64,000 bases of DNA from Amycolatopsis regifaucium (GTDB lineage: Bacteria > Actinomycetota > Actinomycetes > Mycobacteriales > Pseudonocardiaceae): assembly GCF_001613935.1 (NCBI RefSeq), contig NZ_LQCI01000009.1:276821-340820 (forward strand), read 5' to 3'. Made by a program: the position numbers and the translations under genes. The notes under the pieces were generated by a model that had not been told where the DNA came from, searched no databases, and saw nothing but the letters and a program-made list of their open reading frames with translations. Shown piece by piece: positions 51,206-59,823 of the stretch; the first letter of the stretch is position 1; each line of letters begins with the position of its first letter.

Positions 51206-51905
51206 GGTTTCGGACTCCCGCAAGACCGCGAGCACGTCCCAGACACTCAGCCGCGGCATCCGCGTGCTCGAAGTGCTTGCCGACGCCCAAGAGGCGCTCG
51301 GCGTCGACCAGATCGCGGAACGGCTCGGCGTGCACCGGTCGATCGCCTACCGGCTCATCCGTACGCTCGAAGACCACGGACTGGTGACCCGCGACCCCGC
51401 CGGCCGGATGGAACTCGGCGCGCGGCTCGCGGCCCTCGCGGCGGGAATCAAACATGACCTGCAGGCCGCCGCGCTGCCCGAACTGACCACGGTCGCGAAC
51501 GAACTCGGCATGACATGTTTTGTGGCGGTGCTCGACCGCGAAGAGTGTGTGACCCTGGTCAGCGTGGAACCCCGGCACGCCGTCGCGTCCGTCGCGCAGC
51601 GCCCGGGATCCAGGCATCCGTTCACCGCGGGCGCTCCGGGACGCGCGGTCCTTTCCCAGCTACCGGCCGAAGAATGGCCGGAGGACGTCGCGGAAGAGGT
51701 CCGGGATGTGGCCGCCCGCGGCTACGCGGACAGCCATGGCGAAGTGATCGAGAACCTCAGCGCCGTCGCGGTGCCGCTTTCCTTGCGCGGCCACAATCCC
51801 GCCGCGCTCGCGGTGGTTTATCTGTCCAGTGCGCACACCCCGGCCGAGCTCGCGGAGCGGCTCAGGGCGGCGGCGAAGACCGTCCGCGACGCCCTCGGGG
51901 GCTGA
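51204..51905 (+). CDS. IclR-family regulator of the hpa genes
   Basis: The 233-residue protein has an N-terminal winged helix (about 14-70, LGVDQIAERLGVHRSIAYRL) and an IclR effector domain with HPFTAGAPGRAVLSQL and SLRGHNPAALAVVYLSS. IclR proteins commonly control aromatic catabolism. It is divergent from hpaC and followed by the converging MHS permease gene, 28 bases away. ATG 51204 is embedded in a palindrome. It is likely to regulate hpaCB and perhaps the downstream hpa operon. Confidence 0.92.
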   Translation: MVSDSRKTASTSQTLSRGIRVLEVLADAQEALGVDQIAERLGVHRSIAYRLIRTLEDHGLVTRDPAGRMELGARLAALAAGIKHDLQAAALPELTTVANELGMTCFVAVLDREECVTLVSVEPRHAVASVAQRPGSRHPFTAGAPGRAVLSQLPAEEWPEDVAEEVRDVAARGYADSHGEVIENLSAVAVPLSLRGHNPAALAVVYLSSAHTPAELAERLRAAAKTVRDALGG

Positions 51906-51933
51906 GCCCGCAGGCGGGTCCCGAAACATGGCA

Positions 51934-53310
51934 TCAATCGGTCCCGAATCGAAGCGGGCTCACCGCCTGCTCCGCTTCGTGGTCCGGGCCGAGCGGGATC
52001 CCCGAACGGTCCCGCAGGAGCAACGTGGCGATGAGCCCGATCACCGTCATCCCCGCCAGGTACACGGCCACGGACAGCGACGTTCCGGTCGCCCCGACCA
52101 GCGCGGTGGCGATCGTCGGCGCGAACGCGCCGCCGAGGATCGCCCCGAGCGCGTAGGAGATCGAAACGCCGGAGAAGCGAATCGACGCGGGGAAGAGTTC
52201 CGCGTAGAACGCCGCCTGCTGGCCGTAGGTGAACCCGAGCCCGACGCTGAGAATGATCAAACCCAGTGCCAGCAGCACGATGTTCCCGGTGTCCACCAAG
52301 GGAAAGAGCACCGCGACCCCGGCGAGCTGCGCGATCCAGCCCAGTACGTAGGTGCGCCGCCTGCCGATCCGGTCGGACACCGCGCCCGCCGCCCACGTCG
52401 AGATCAGCCAGGTCGCCGCCGAGGCGGTCACCGCCCACAGCACCGGGCCGCGGTCGAGTCCGATCGGGCCCTTCGGGTTGGTCGCGTAGTTCTGGATGTA
52501 GCCGCCGGTGGTCATGTAGCCGACGGCGTTGTTGCCCGCGAACACCAGAGCGGCGACCAGGACGAGGACGGCGTGCTTGCGGAACAACTGGATGATCGGG
52601 GTCCGGGTCTGCTCGCGGCGTTGGGCGATTTCACGGAAGACGGGGCTCTCCTCGACGCGGCGCCGGACGTAGTGCCCGACCAGGATCAGCCCGACGCTGA
52701 GCAGGAACGGGATCCGCCAGCCCCAGTCGAGGAACGCCTGGCCGGGAACGAGCAGGCTGGTCAGCGCCAGGACACCGGAGGCCAGCAGCAGGCCGAGCGG
52801 GACGCCGATCTGCGGCGAAGCACCGAAGAGCCCCCGGCGCTTCGACGGCGCGTGCTCGACGGCCATCAACACCGCACCGCCCCATTCACCACCTGCCGAA
52901 ACGCCCTGCAGAATCCGCAGCAGGATCAGCAGCACCGGCGCGGCGACACCGATCTGGCCGAACGTCGGGAGCACACCGATCAGCGTGGTCGCGGCACCCA
53001 TCAGGATCAGGGTGAGCACGAGGACGACGCGACGGCCGTACTTGTCGCCGAAATGCCCGGCCAGGAAGGCGCCGAGCGGGCGGAACAGGAAGCTCACGCC
53101 CACGGTCGCGAAGGACACCAGAGTGCTGTTCGTCCCGAGGCCGGAGAAGAACAGCTTGCCGAAGACGAGTCCCGCGGCGGACGCGTAAACGAAGAAGTCG
53201 TACCACTCGACCGTGGTGCCGACGACGGTCGCGAACGCGACCCGGCGCCGATCGGCGGACGGCGGGGCGACGCGGCCTGGCGTGCGTTCCTCCTGCGCTG
53301 GATTCGACAC
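51934..53310 (-). CDS. MHS-family MFS permease, probable aromatic acid importer
   Basis: The 458-residue protein has twelve helices and metabolite:H+ symporter features: VVGTTVEWYDFFVYASAAGL in helix 1, GHFGDKYGRRVVLVLTL as the loop 2-3 motif and LRILQGVSAGGEWGGAVLMA in helix 4. Relatives carry dicarboxylates, shikimate, proline betaine and aromatic acids. Placement inside the hpa cluster suggests uptake of 4-hydroxyphenylacetate. GTG 53310 has AAAGGAG upstream; the open frame to 53406 lacks such a site. It is divergent from the FAH-RraA gene. Confidence 0.9.
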   Translation of the reverse strand: MSNPAQEERTPGRVAPPSADRRRVAFATVVGTTVEWYDFFVYASAAGLVFGKLFFSGLGTNSTLVSFATVGVSFLFRPLGAFLAGHFGDKYGRRVVLVLTLILMGAATTLIGVLPTFGQIGVAAPVLLILLRILQGVSAGGEWGGAVLMAVEHAPSKRRGLFGASPQIGVPLGLLLASGVLALTSLLVPGQAFLDWGWRIPFLLSVGLILVGHYVRRRVEESPVFREIAQRREQTRTPIIQLFRKHAVLVLVAALVFAGNNAVGYMTTGGYIQNYATNPKGPIGLDRGPVLWAVTASAATWLISTWAAGAVSDRIGRRRTYVLGWIAQLAGVAVLFPLVDTGNIVLLALGLIILSVGLGFTYGQQAAFYAELFPASIRFSGVSISYALGAILGGAFAPTIATALVGATGTSLSVAVYLAGMTVIGLIATLLLRDRSGIPLGPDHEAEQAVSPLRFGTD

Positions 53311-53410
53311 CTTGACTCCTTTGACATAGGCCTGGCGCGAGTGGCGGCCCGCTGGGATCCCGGGCGAGGCGAAGGCCACTCGGTGACCGCCTTGCCACTG
53401 TGGCACGGAA

Positions 53411-53432
53411 TCATATACGTTATTAGATACGA
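53411..53432. promoter_or_regulatory. Imperfect inverted repeat before the catabolic operon
   Basis: TCATAT (53411-53416) and ATACGA (53427-53432) are 6-base arms with one mismatch; ATACG also repeats directly at 53415 and 53427. The half-site resembles that of the palindrome at 51194-51205, so one regulator, IclR or GntR, may bind both. It is 27-48 bases before the FAH-RraA start. Confidence 0.45.
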
Positions 53433-53458
53433 AGCAAGGGTCGAGGATTCAGGGGAAC

Positions 53459-54943
53459 ATGGACACTTACGAGCCAACGGCGCCATCGGGACGCGGGTCC
53501 GGTCCTCTGGGGACTCGACCGGGAAAGATCATCGCCGTCCATCTCAGCTACGCGTCACGGGCCGAGCAGCGCGGACGGCGTCCGGCGAACCCGTCGTACT
53601 TCTTCAAACCGGCGAGCTCGATCGGCGCGTCCGGCGGCACGGTCGAACGCCCCGCCGGTACCGAACTGCTGGCTTTCGAGGGCGAGATCGCGCTGGTCAT
53701 CGGCACCGCCGCCCGGTGGGTGAAACCGGACAAGGCGTGGGACCACGTCGCCGCGGTCACCGCCGCGAACGACTTCGGCCTCTACGACCTGCGCGCCGCG
53801 GACAAGGGCTCCAACGTCCGGTCCAAGGGCGGCGACGGCTACACCCCGCTCGGACCCGGCCTCATCGACGCGCGCGATGTCGACCCCGCGTCCTTGCGCT
53901 TGCGCACTTGGGTGAACGGTGACCTGGTGCAGGAGGACACCACAGCCGGCCTGCTGTTCCCCTTGCGGCAGTTCGTTTCCGACCTCTCCCAGCACCTTAC
54001 GCTCGAACCCGGCGACGTCATCCTCACCGGCACCCCCGCCGGCTCCACCGTGGTCTCCCCCGGCGACGTCGTGGTGGTCGAAGTGGACGTACCCGGCACT
54101 TCCGCCAGCAGCGGACGGCTCCACACCACCGTCACGCAGGGAATCCGGTCCTTCTCCGACATCGGCGCTCTCCCCGAGGTCGACGACAAGCAGCGCGCCG
54201 AAGCGTGGGGCACTCCCGTCACCGAGCCGGAGGAAGAGGAAGCCCCCGCGCTCAGCCAAGAACTCCGGGCCAAGCTGCTTCGCGCGCCGGTCGCGGGTTT
54301 GTCGGCCCAGCTGCGCAAGCGCGGGCTGAACAATGTCGCGATCGACGGCGTGCGGCCCAACATCCCGGGCTCGAAGATCGTCGGTACGGCACGCACTTTG
54401 CGGTTCGTCCCGAACCGCGAAGATCTGTTCAAGACCCACGGTGGCGGCTACAACGCGCAGAAACGCCTGTTCGACTCGGTCGGCACCGGAGAGGTGATCG
54501 TCATCGAGGCCAGGGGCGACGCGGGTTCCGGGACACTCGGCGACATCCTGGCGTTGCGGGCACGGTATCTCGGCGCGGCCGGGGTGATCACCGACGGCGG
54601 GGTCCGCGATTTCGACGCCGTCGCCGCGACCGGCCTCCCGGTGTTCTCGCAAGGCCCCCATCCGGCGGTCCTCGGCCGCAAACACGTGCCATGGGACACC
54701 GACGTCGCGGTCGCCTGTGGCGGGGCGACCGTGCTGCCCGGCGACATCATCGTCGGCGACGACGACGGCGTGGTCGTCATCCCGCCGGGGCTGGCGGAAG
54801 AGGTCGTCGCCGCGACGCTCGTCCAGGAGGACGAAGACGCGTGGATTGCCGAGCAGGTCGGACAGGGCCGCCCGATCGAGGGGCTCTTCCCGCTGAACCC
54901 GTTGTGGCGGGAAAGGTATGAGGCATGGCAGAAGAAGCAGTGA
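53459..54943 (+). CDS. Two-domain FAH / RraA-like fusion in the 4-HPA pathway
   Basis: The 494-residue protein joins a fumarylacetoacetate hydrolase-type domain (about 20-245) to an RraA/HMG-aldolase-type domain (about 262-480). The first has FFKPASSIGASGG, LLAFEGEIALVIG (metal Glu pair) and LTLEPGDVILTGTPAGSTVV, as in HpaG isomerase/decarboxylase. The second has GSGTLGDILALRARYLGAAG, VITDGGVRDFDAVAATGLPV and GDIIVGDDDGVVVIP, where RraA-like enzymes bind metal and cleave or decarboxylate oxo acids. An acidic linker (EPEEEEA) lies between. It may combine decarboxylation of 5-oxopent-3-ene-1,2,5-tricarboxylate with isomerisation. ATG 53459; the 3' end overlaps gntR by 19 bases. Confidence 0.88.
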   Translation: MDTYEPTAPSGRGSGPLGTRPGKIIAVHLSYASRAEQRGRRPANPSYFFKPASSIGASGGTVERPAGTELLAFEGEIALVIGTAARWVKPDKAWDHVAAVTAANDFGLYDLRAADKGSNVRSKGGDGYTPLGPGLIDARDVDPASLRLRTWVNGDLVQEDTTAGLLFPLRQFVSDLSQHLTLEPGDVILTGTPAGSTVVSPGDVVVVEVDVPGTSASSGRLHTTVTQGIRSFSDIGALPEVDDKQRAEAWGTPVTEPEEEEAPALSQELRAKLLRAPVAGLSAQLRKRGLNNVAIDGVRPNIPGSKIVGTARTLRFVPNREDLFKTHGGGYNAQKRLFDSVGTGEVIVIEARGDAGSGTLGDILALRARYLGAAGVITDGGVRDFDAVAATGLPVFSQGPHPAVLGRKHVPWDTDVAVACGGATVLPGDIIVGDDDGVVVIPPGLAEEVVAATLVQEDEDAWIAEQVGQGRPIEGLFPLNPLWRERYEAWQKKQ

Positions 54944-55596
54944 AGACGGCCAGCAAGTCCGAACTCGCCTACGAGTGGCTGCGTGAGCGGATCGCCCGGC
55001 ACGAGTACGGACCCGGCTACCGGCTCGTTCTCGCCGAGATCGCCGGCGCGCTCGACATGAGCGTCGTCCCGGTGCGCGAGGCGATCCGGCGGCTGGAGGC
55101 CGAACGGCTGGTGACCTTCGAACGCAACGTCGGCGCGCGTGTGGCGATGGTGGACCAGAACGAATACGTCCACGCCATGCAGACCCTGGGTGTCGTCGAA
55201 GGTGTCGCCACCGCGCTGTCCGCGCCGGGACTGACCGAAGAGGACATCGCGAAGGCACGCAGGGTGAACGAACGGATGATCACCCTGCTGGACCACTTCG
55301 ACGCACACGAGTTCACCGCGCTGAACCAGCAGTTCCACTCCCTGCTGTTCGCCTGCTGCCCCAACCCGCAGATCCTCGACCTCGTGCACCAGGGCTGGAC
55401 ACGGTTGTCCGGACTGCGTGACTCCACATTCGCCTTCGTCCCCGACCGCGCGCACCGGTCGGTCGAGGAACACGAAGAGATCCTCCGGCTGATCTCCGAG
55501 AAGGCCGACCCGCTCGACATCGAATTCGCCGCGCGCAATCACCGCTGGGCCACCATGCAGGCCTTTTTGGACGCTCGAGACCGCGCGAACCGCTGA
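54925..55596 (+). CDS. GntR-family regulator, FCD subfamily
   Basis: The 223-residue protein has a winged helix (about 10-70, LVLAEIAGALDMSVVPVREAIRRLEAERLV) and an FCD domain with HSLLFACCPNPQILDLVHQG and HRSVEEHEEILRLI. It lies inside the catabolic operon, overlapping the FAH-RraA gene by 19 bases and followed by hpaE after 13. It gives the cluster a second regulator beside IclR, probably sensing a pathway intermediate. ATG 54925. Confidence 0.92.
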   Translation: MAEEAVKTASKSELAYEWLRERIARHEYGPGYRLVLAEIAGALDMSVVPVREAIRRLEAERLVTFERNVGARVAMVDQNEYVHAMQTLGVVEGVATALSAPGLTEEDIAKARRVNERMITLLDHFDAHEFTALNQQFHSLLFACCPNPQILDLVHQGWTRLSGLRDSTFAFVPDRAHRSVEEHEEILRLISEKADPLDIEFAARNHRWATMQAFLDARDRANR

Positions 55597-55609
55597 CTGA
55601 GGAGGACTT

Positions 55610-57130
55610 TTGACCAGCACGACTCCCCGGCCGATCCCGGACGGTGTCCCGGAGCGGATCCGGCATTACATCGGTGGCGAACTGACCGACTCGGCCGACG
55701 GCGCCGTCTTCGACGTGCTCGACCCGGTGACCAACGAGGTCTACGTGCGGGCCGCCGCGGGGAAGAAGGCCGACATCGACCGCGCCGTCGCCGCCGCGCG
55801 GAAGGCGTTCACCGAGGGACCGTGGCCGAAGCTGCTGCCGCGCGAACGGTCGCGTGTGCTGAACCGGATCGCCGACCTCGTGGAGTCGCGGGACAAGCGG
55901 CTGGCGGCGCTGGAGAGTTTCGACTCCGGACTGCCGATCTCGCAGGCGCTGGGCCAGGCACGCCGGGCCGCGGAGAACTTCCGGTTCTTCGCCGATCTGA
56001 TCGTCGCGCAGGCCGACGACGCCTACAAGGTTCCCGGCCGCCAGGTCAACTACGTCAACCGCAAGCCGATCGGGGTCGCCGGGCTGATCACGCCGTGGAA
56101 CACGCCGTTCATGCTGGAGTCGTGGAAACTCGCCCCGGCGCTGGCGACCGGCAACACGGTGGTGCTCAAACCCGCCGAGTTCACGCCGCTTTCGGCGTCG
56201 CTCTGGGCGGAGATCTTCGAGGAGGCCGGGCTGCCGGCGGGGGTGTTCAACCTCGTCAACGGCTTCGGCGAGGACGCGGGTGACGCGCTCGTGAAGCATC
56301 CGGACGTCCCGCTGATCTCGTTCACCGGTGAGAGCCGCACCGGCAGCCTGATCTTCGGGAACGCCGCGCCGTTCCTCAAAGGACTGTCGATGGAGCTGGG
56401 CGGCAAATCGCCCGCCATCGTCTTCGCCGACGCCGATCTGGAAACCGCGATCGACGCGACCATCTTCGGCGTGTTCTCCCTCAACGGCGAACGCTGCACG
56501 GCAGGCAGCCGCATCCTGGTCGAGCGCGCGGTCTACGACGAGTTCGTCGAGCGGTACGCCGCGCAGGCCGAACGCGTCGTCGTCGGCGACCCGGCGGACC
56601 CCGCGACCGAGGTCGGCGCGCTGGTGCATCCCGAGCACTACGAAAAGGTCATGAAGTACATCGAGATCGGGAAGACCGAGGCCAGGCTGGTCGCGGGTGG
56701 CGGCCGCCCGGCGGGTTTCCCGACCGGGAACTACGTGGCGCCGACGGTGTTCGCCGACGTCAAACCGGACGCCCGGATCTTCCAGGAGGAGATCTTCGGC
56801 CCGGTCGTCGCGATCACGCCGTTCGACAGCGAGGAAGAGGCGCTCGAACTGGCGAACAACACGAAGTACGGGCTCGCGGCGTACGTCTGGACCAACGACC
56901 TCAAGCGAGCGCACAACTTCGCGCAGTCGGTGGAGGCCGGGATGGTCTGGCTGAACTCGAACAACGTCCGTGATCTGCGCACGCCGTTCGGCGGGGTCAA
57001 GGCCTCCGGGCTGGGACACGAGGGCGGGTACCGCTCGATCGACTTCTACACCGACCAGCAGGCGGTGCACATCAATCTCGGCGAGGTGCACAACCCCGCC
57101 TTCGGCAAGGGCGCGAAGCCCGTCGACTGA
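55610..57130 (+). CDS. hpaE: 5-Carboxymethyl-2-hydroxymuconate semialdehyde dehydrogenase
   Basis: The 506-residue aldehyde dehydrogenase has NAD-binding and catalytic motifs in order: GLITPWNTPFMLESWKLAPA, the catalytic Glu in SMELGGKSP and catalytic Cys in NGERCTAGSRI, then EEIFGPVVAI and the C-terminal GGVKASGLGHEGG. It resembles HpaE, which oxidises the ring-cleavage aldehyde to 5-carboxymethyl-2-hydroxymuconate. The start is a TTG at 55610 with GGAGGA just upstream; no ATG or GTG fits as well. It precedes hpaD by 33 bases. Confidence 0.93.
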   Translation: MTSTTPRPIPDGVPERIRHYIGGELTDSADGAVFDVLDPVTNEVYVRAAAGKKADIDRAVAAARKAFTEGPWPKLLPRERSRVLNRIADLVESRDKRLAALESFDSGLPISQALGQARRAAENFRFFADLIVAQADDAYKVPGRQVNYVNRKPIGVAGLITPWNTPFMLESWKLAPALATGNTVVLKPAEFTPLSASLWAEIFEEAGLPAGVFNLVNGFGEDAGDALVKHPDVPLISFTGESRTGSLIFGNAAPFLKGLSMELGGKSPAIVFADADLETAIDATIFGVFSLNGERCTAGSRILVERAVYDEFVERYAAQAERVVVGDPADPATEVGALVHPEHYEKVMKYIEIGKTEARLVAGGGRPAGFPTGNYVAPTVFADVKPDARIFQEEIFGPVVAITPFDSEEEALELANNTKYGLAAYVWTNDLKRAHNFAQSVEAGMVWLNSNNVRDLRTPFGGVKASGLGHEGGYRSIDFYTDQQAVHINLGEVHNPAFGKGAKPVD

Positions 57131-57163
57131 CGATCCGTTCCTTCGTCCACAAAGGATGCTGTC

Positions 57164-58258
57164 ATGACCCCGATCCCCACGCCGTCCTCACCGCCGCCGG
57201 ACGTCCTGCGTTGCGCGTACATGGAACTCGTCGTCACCGATCTGGTCCGCTCACGCGCGTTCTACGCCGACGTCCTCGGGCTGACGGTGACCGAAGAGGA
57301 CGAGACCACGATCAGCCTCCGCACGATCGACGAGTTCATCCACCACAACCTCGTGCTGCGCGTGGGCCCGGTCGCCGCGGTCGCGGCCTTCTCCTACCGG
57401 GTCCGGTCGCCGGAGGACCTGGACAAGGCCGTGGCGTTCTACTCGGAACTGGGCTGCCGGGTCGAGCGCAACGTGAACGGGTTCACCAAGGGCATCGGTG
57501 ACTCGGTGCGGGTCCAGGATCCGCTCGGCTTCCCGGTCGAGTTCTTCCACGACGTCCAGCACGTCGACAGGCTCAGCTGGCGCTATGACCTGCACGTTCC
57601 GGGCGCGCTGGTCCGGCTCGACCACTTCAACCAGGTCACGCCGGACGTCCCGCGCGCGGTGAAGCATATGGAAGACCTCAACTTCCGGGTCACCGAAGAC
57701 ATCCAGGACGACCAGGGCGTCACCTACGCGGCGTGGATGCGCCGCAAGCCCACCGTGCACGACACCGCGATGACCGGCGGGGACGGGCCGCGAATGCATC
57801 ACGTCGCGTTCGCCACGCACGAGAAGCACAACATCCTGTCCATTTGCGACAAGCTCGGTTCGCTGCGGATGTCGGACCACATCGAACGCGGCCCCGGCAG
57901 GCACGGCGTCTCGAATGCCTTCTACCTCTACCTGCGCGACCCGGACGGGCACCGGGTCGAGATCTACACCCAGGACTACTACACCGGCGACCCCGACAAT
58001 CCGGTCGTCACCTGGGACGTACACGACAACCAGCGCCGCGACTGGTGGGGCACGCCGGTGGTCCCGTCGTGGTACACCGAGGCGTCTCTCGTGCTCGACC
58101 TCGACGGCAAGCCGCAGCCGGTGGTCGCGAGGGCCGAAGAGAGCGAACTGGAAGTCACCATCGGCGCCGACGGCTTCTCCTACACCCGCAAGGGCGACGA
58201 CGAAGGGCAGCTCCCGTCCTGGAAACAGGGCGAGTACAAACTCGGCAACCAGCTCTGA
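57164..58258 (+). CDS. hpaD: 3,4-Dihydroxyphenylacetate 2,3-dioxygenase (extradiol, VOC fold)
   Basis: The 364-residue protein has two VOC modules, as in the Brevibacterium homoprotocatechuate 2,3-dioxygenase. The first module (about 15-135) is structural. The second carries the iron ligands: His in RLDHFNQ (about 152), His in MHHVAFATHE (about 212) and Glu in GHRVEIYTQDYYTGDPDNP (about 265). The C-terminal WWGTPVVPSWYTEASLVLD is also family-typical. It opens the ring of 3,4-dihydroxyphenylacetate next to the side chain. ATG 57164 begins a proline-rich N-terminus; the next gene starts ten bases after its stop. Confidence 0.94.
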   Translation: MTPIPTPSSPPPDVLRCAYMELVVTDLVRSRAFYADVLGLTVTEEDETTISLRTIDEFIHHNLVLRVGPVAAVAAFSYRVRSPEDLDKAVAFYSELGCRVERNVNGFTKGIGDSVRVQDPLGFPVEFFHDVQHVDRLSWRYDLHVPGALVRLDHFNQVTPDVPRAVKHMEDLNFRVTEDIQDDQGVTYAAWMRRKPTVHDTAMTGGDGPRMHHVAFATHEKHNILSICDKLGSLRMSDHIERGPGRHGVSNAFYLYLRDPDGHRVEIYTQDYYTGDPDNPVVTWDVHDNQRRDWWGTPVVPSWYTEASLVLDLDGKPQPVVARAEESELEVTIGADGFSYTRKGDDEGQLPSWKQGEYKLGNQL

Positions 58259-58267
58259 GGCGGGGTC

Positions 58268-59053
58268 ATGTTGGATCAGGAAACGATCACCGCGATCGCC
58301 GACGAACTGGCGGCCGCGGAAAAGGCCAGGGAAACGGTGCCGCTCCTGACGGCGCGCTATCCGGACATGACCGTCGAGGACTCCTACGCCGTCCAGAACG
58401 AATGGCGGCGCCGGGGAATCGCGGCGGGACGCCGTCCGGTCGGCCGCAAGATCGGGCTCACCTCGAAGGTCATGCAGGCCGCCACCGGGATCACCGAACC
58501 CGACTACGGCGCCATCTTCGCGGACATGGTGTTCGAGAACGGGTCCGTGATCGAACACAGCCGGTTCTCGAATGTGCGGATCGAGGTCGAACTGGCCTTC
58601 GTGCTCCGTGAGTCCCTCACCGGGCCGGACGCCACGGTGTTCGACGTGCTGCGCGCGACCGAGTACGTCGTGCCCGCGCTGGAGATCCTGTCCTCGCGTA
58701 TCGAGATGGCGGGACGGACCATCGTGGACACGATCAGCGACAACGCGGCGATGGGCGGGATGGTCTACGGCGGCAACCCGGTCGCCGTGGACGCCGTCGA
58801 TTTGCGGTGGGTTTCCGCGCTGTTGTACCGCAACGAAACCATCGAGGAATCCGGGGTCGCCGCCGCGGTGCTGAACCACCCCGCGAACGGGGTGGCGTGG
58901 CTGGCGAACAAACTCGCGCAGCACGGCGACAAGCTCGATCCGGGCGACATCGTGCTGGCCGGTTCGTTCACCCGGCCGATGTGGGTCCACCCCGGTGACA
59001 CCGTGACAGCCGACTACCGGGACCTGGGGGCGATCACATGCCGCTTCGTCTAG
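58268..59053 (+). CDS. hpaH: 2-Oxohept-3-ene-1,7-dioate hydratase
   Basis: The 261-residue protein is a hydratase/decarboxylase of the FAH-like MhpD/HpaH family: GRKIGLTSKVMQAATGITEP with the substrate-binding Lys, RIEVELAFVLRESL with metal Glu residues and DNAAMGGMVYGGNPV. It adds water to 2-oxohept-3-ene-1,7-dioate before the aldolase step. ATG 58268 follows GAGGCGGGG. The 3' end overlaps hpaI by 16 bases. Confidence 0.94.
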   Translation: MLDQETITAIADELAAAEKARETVPLLTARYPDMTVEDSYAVQNEWRRRGIAAGRRPVGRKIGLTSKVMQAATGITEPDYGAIFADMVFENGSVIEHSRFSNVRIEVELAFVLRESLTGPDATVFDVLRATEYVVPALEILSSRIEMAGRTIVDTISDNAAMGGMVYGGNPVAVDAVDLRWVSALLYRNETIEESGVAAAVLNHPANGVAWLANKLAQHGDKLDPGDIVLAGSFTRPMWVHPGDTVTADYRDLGAITCRFV

Positions 59054-59823
59054 CGCCGACGTTCCGAGCGCGGCTGGCCGAGTCCGCTCACCCGCGGATC
59101 GGCATGTGGGTCACGTCGGGCAGTCCGGTCGTCGCGGAGATCTGCGCCGGCTCCGGGCTCGATTGGCTGCTCGTCGATACCGAGCACTCCCCCGTCGGGC
59201 TGGAGACGGTGCAGACGTTGCTGCAGACGATCGCCGCGTATCCGATCACGCCGATGGTGCGCGCCCCCTCCGGCGACCCCGTCGCGCTGAAGCAGCTCCT
59301 CGATCTCGGCGCGCAGAACCTCCTCGTTCCCATGGTCGACAGCGCCGAGGAAGCGGAGGCGGTCGTGCGGGCCGTCCGTTACCCGCCACGAGGGGTGCGC
59401 GGCGTCGGCAGCGCTCTCTCGCGTTCGGCGCGCTGGAACCGGGTCGAGGGATACCTCGCCGACGCGGACGAGTTCACCTCGCTGTTCGTTCAGATCGAGT
59501 CCACCGCCGGAGTGGCTGAGGCGGCGAAGATCGCGGCTGTCGACGGCGTCGACGGCGTCTTCGTCGGGCCGTCCGATCTCGCCGCGTCGATGGGCCTGCT
59601 CGGGCAGCAGACGCATCCCGACGTCACGGCGGCCGTCCTCGGCACCTTCGACGCCGTCCGGGCGCAAGGGAAGCCGGTGGGGGTCAACGCCTTCGACCCC
59701 GCGCAGGCCCAGCGCTACCTCGACGCCGGCGCTCGGTTCGTCCTCGTCGGCGCCGATGTGACACTCCTCGCGAACGGCTCGGACGACCTGGCCCGGCGCG
59801 CTCGGCGGACCCTGGGCGACTAG
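59038..59823 (+). CDS. hpaI: 4-Hydroxy-2-oxoheptane-1,7-dioate aldolase
   Basis: The 261-residue class II aldolase has the HpcH/HpaI fold: GMWVTSGSPVVAEICAGSGL, DWLLVDTEHSP with the catalytic His, RYPPRGVRGVGSALSRSARW, QIESTAGVAEAAKIAAVDGV with metal Glu and GVFVGPSDLAASMG with metal Asp. It yields pyruvate and succinic semialdehyde, ending the pathway. ATG 59038 lies inside the end of hpaH. Its stop codon lies in CTAG shared with the converging GNAT remnant. Confidence 0.94.
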   Translation: MPLRLAPTFRARLAESAHPRIGMWVTSGSPVVAEICAGSGLDWLLVDTEHSPVGLETVQTLLQTIAAYPITPMVRAPSGDPVALKQLLDLGAQNLLVPMVDSAEEAEAVVRAVRYPPRGVRGVGSALSRSARWNRVEGYLADADEFTSLFVQIESTAGVAEAAKIAAVDGVDGVFVGPSDLAASMGLLGQQTHPDVTAAVLGTFDAVRAQGKPVGVNAFDPAQAQRYLDAGARFVLVGADVTLLANGSDDLARRARRTLGD

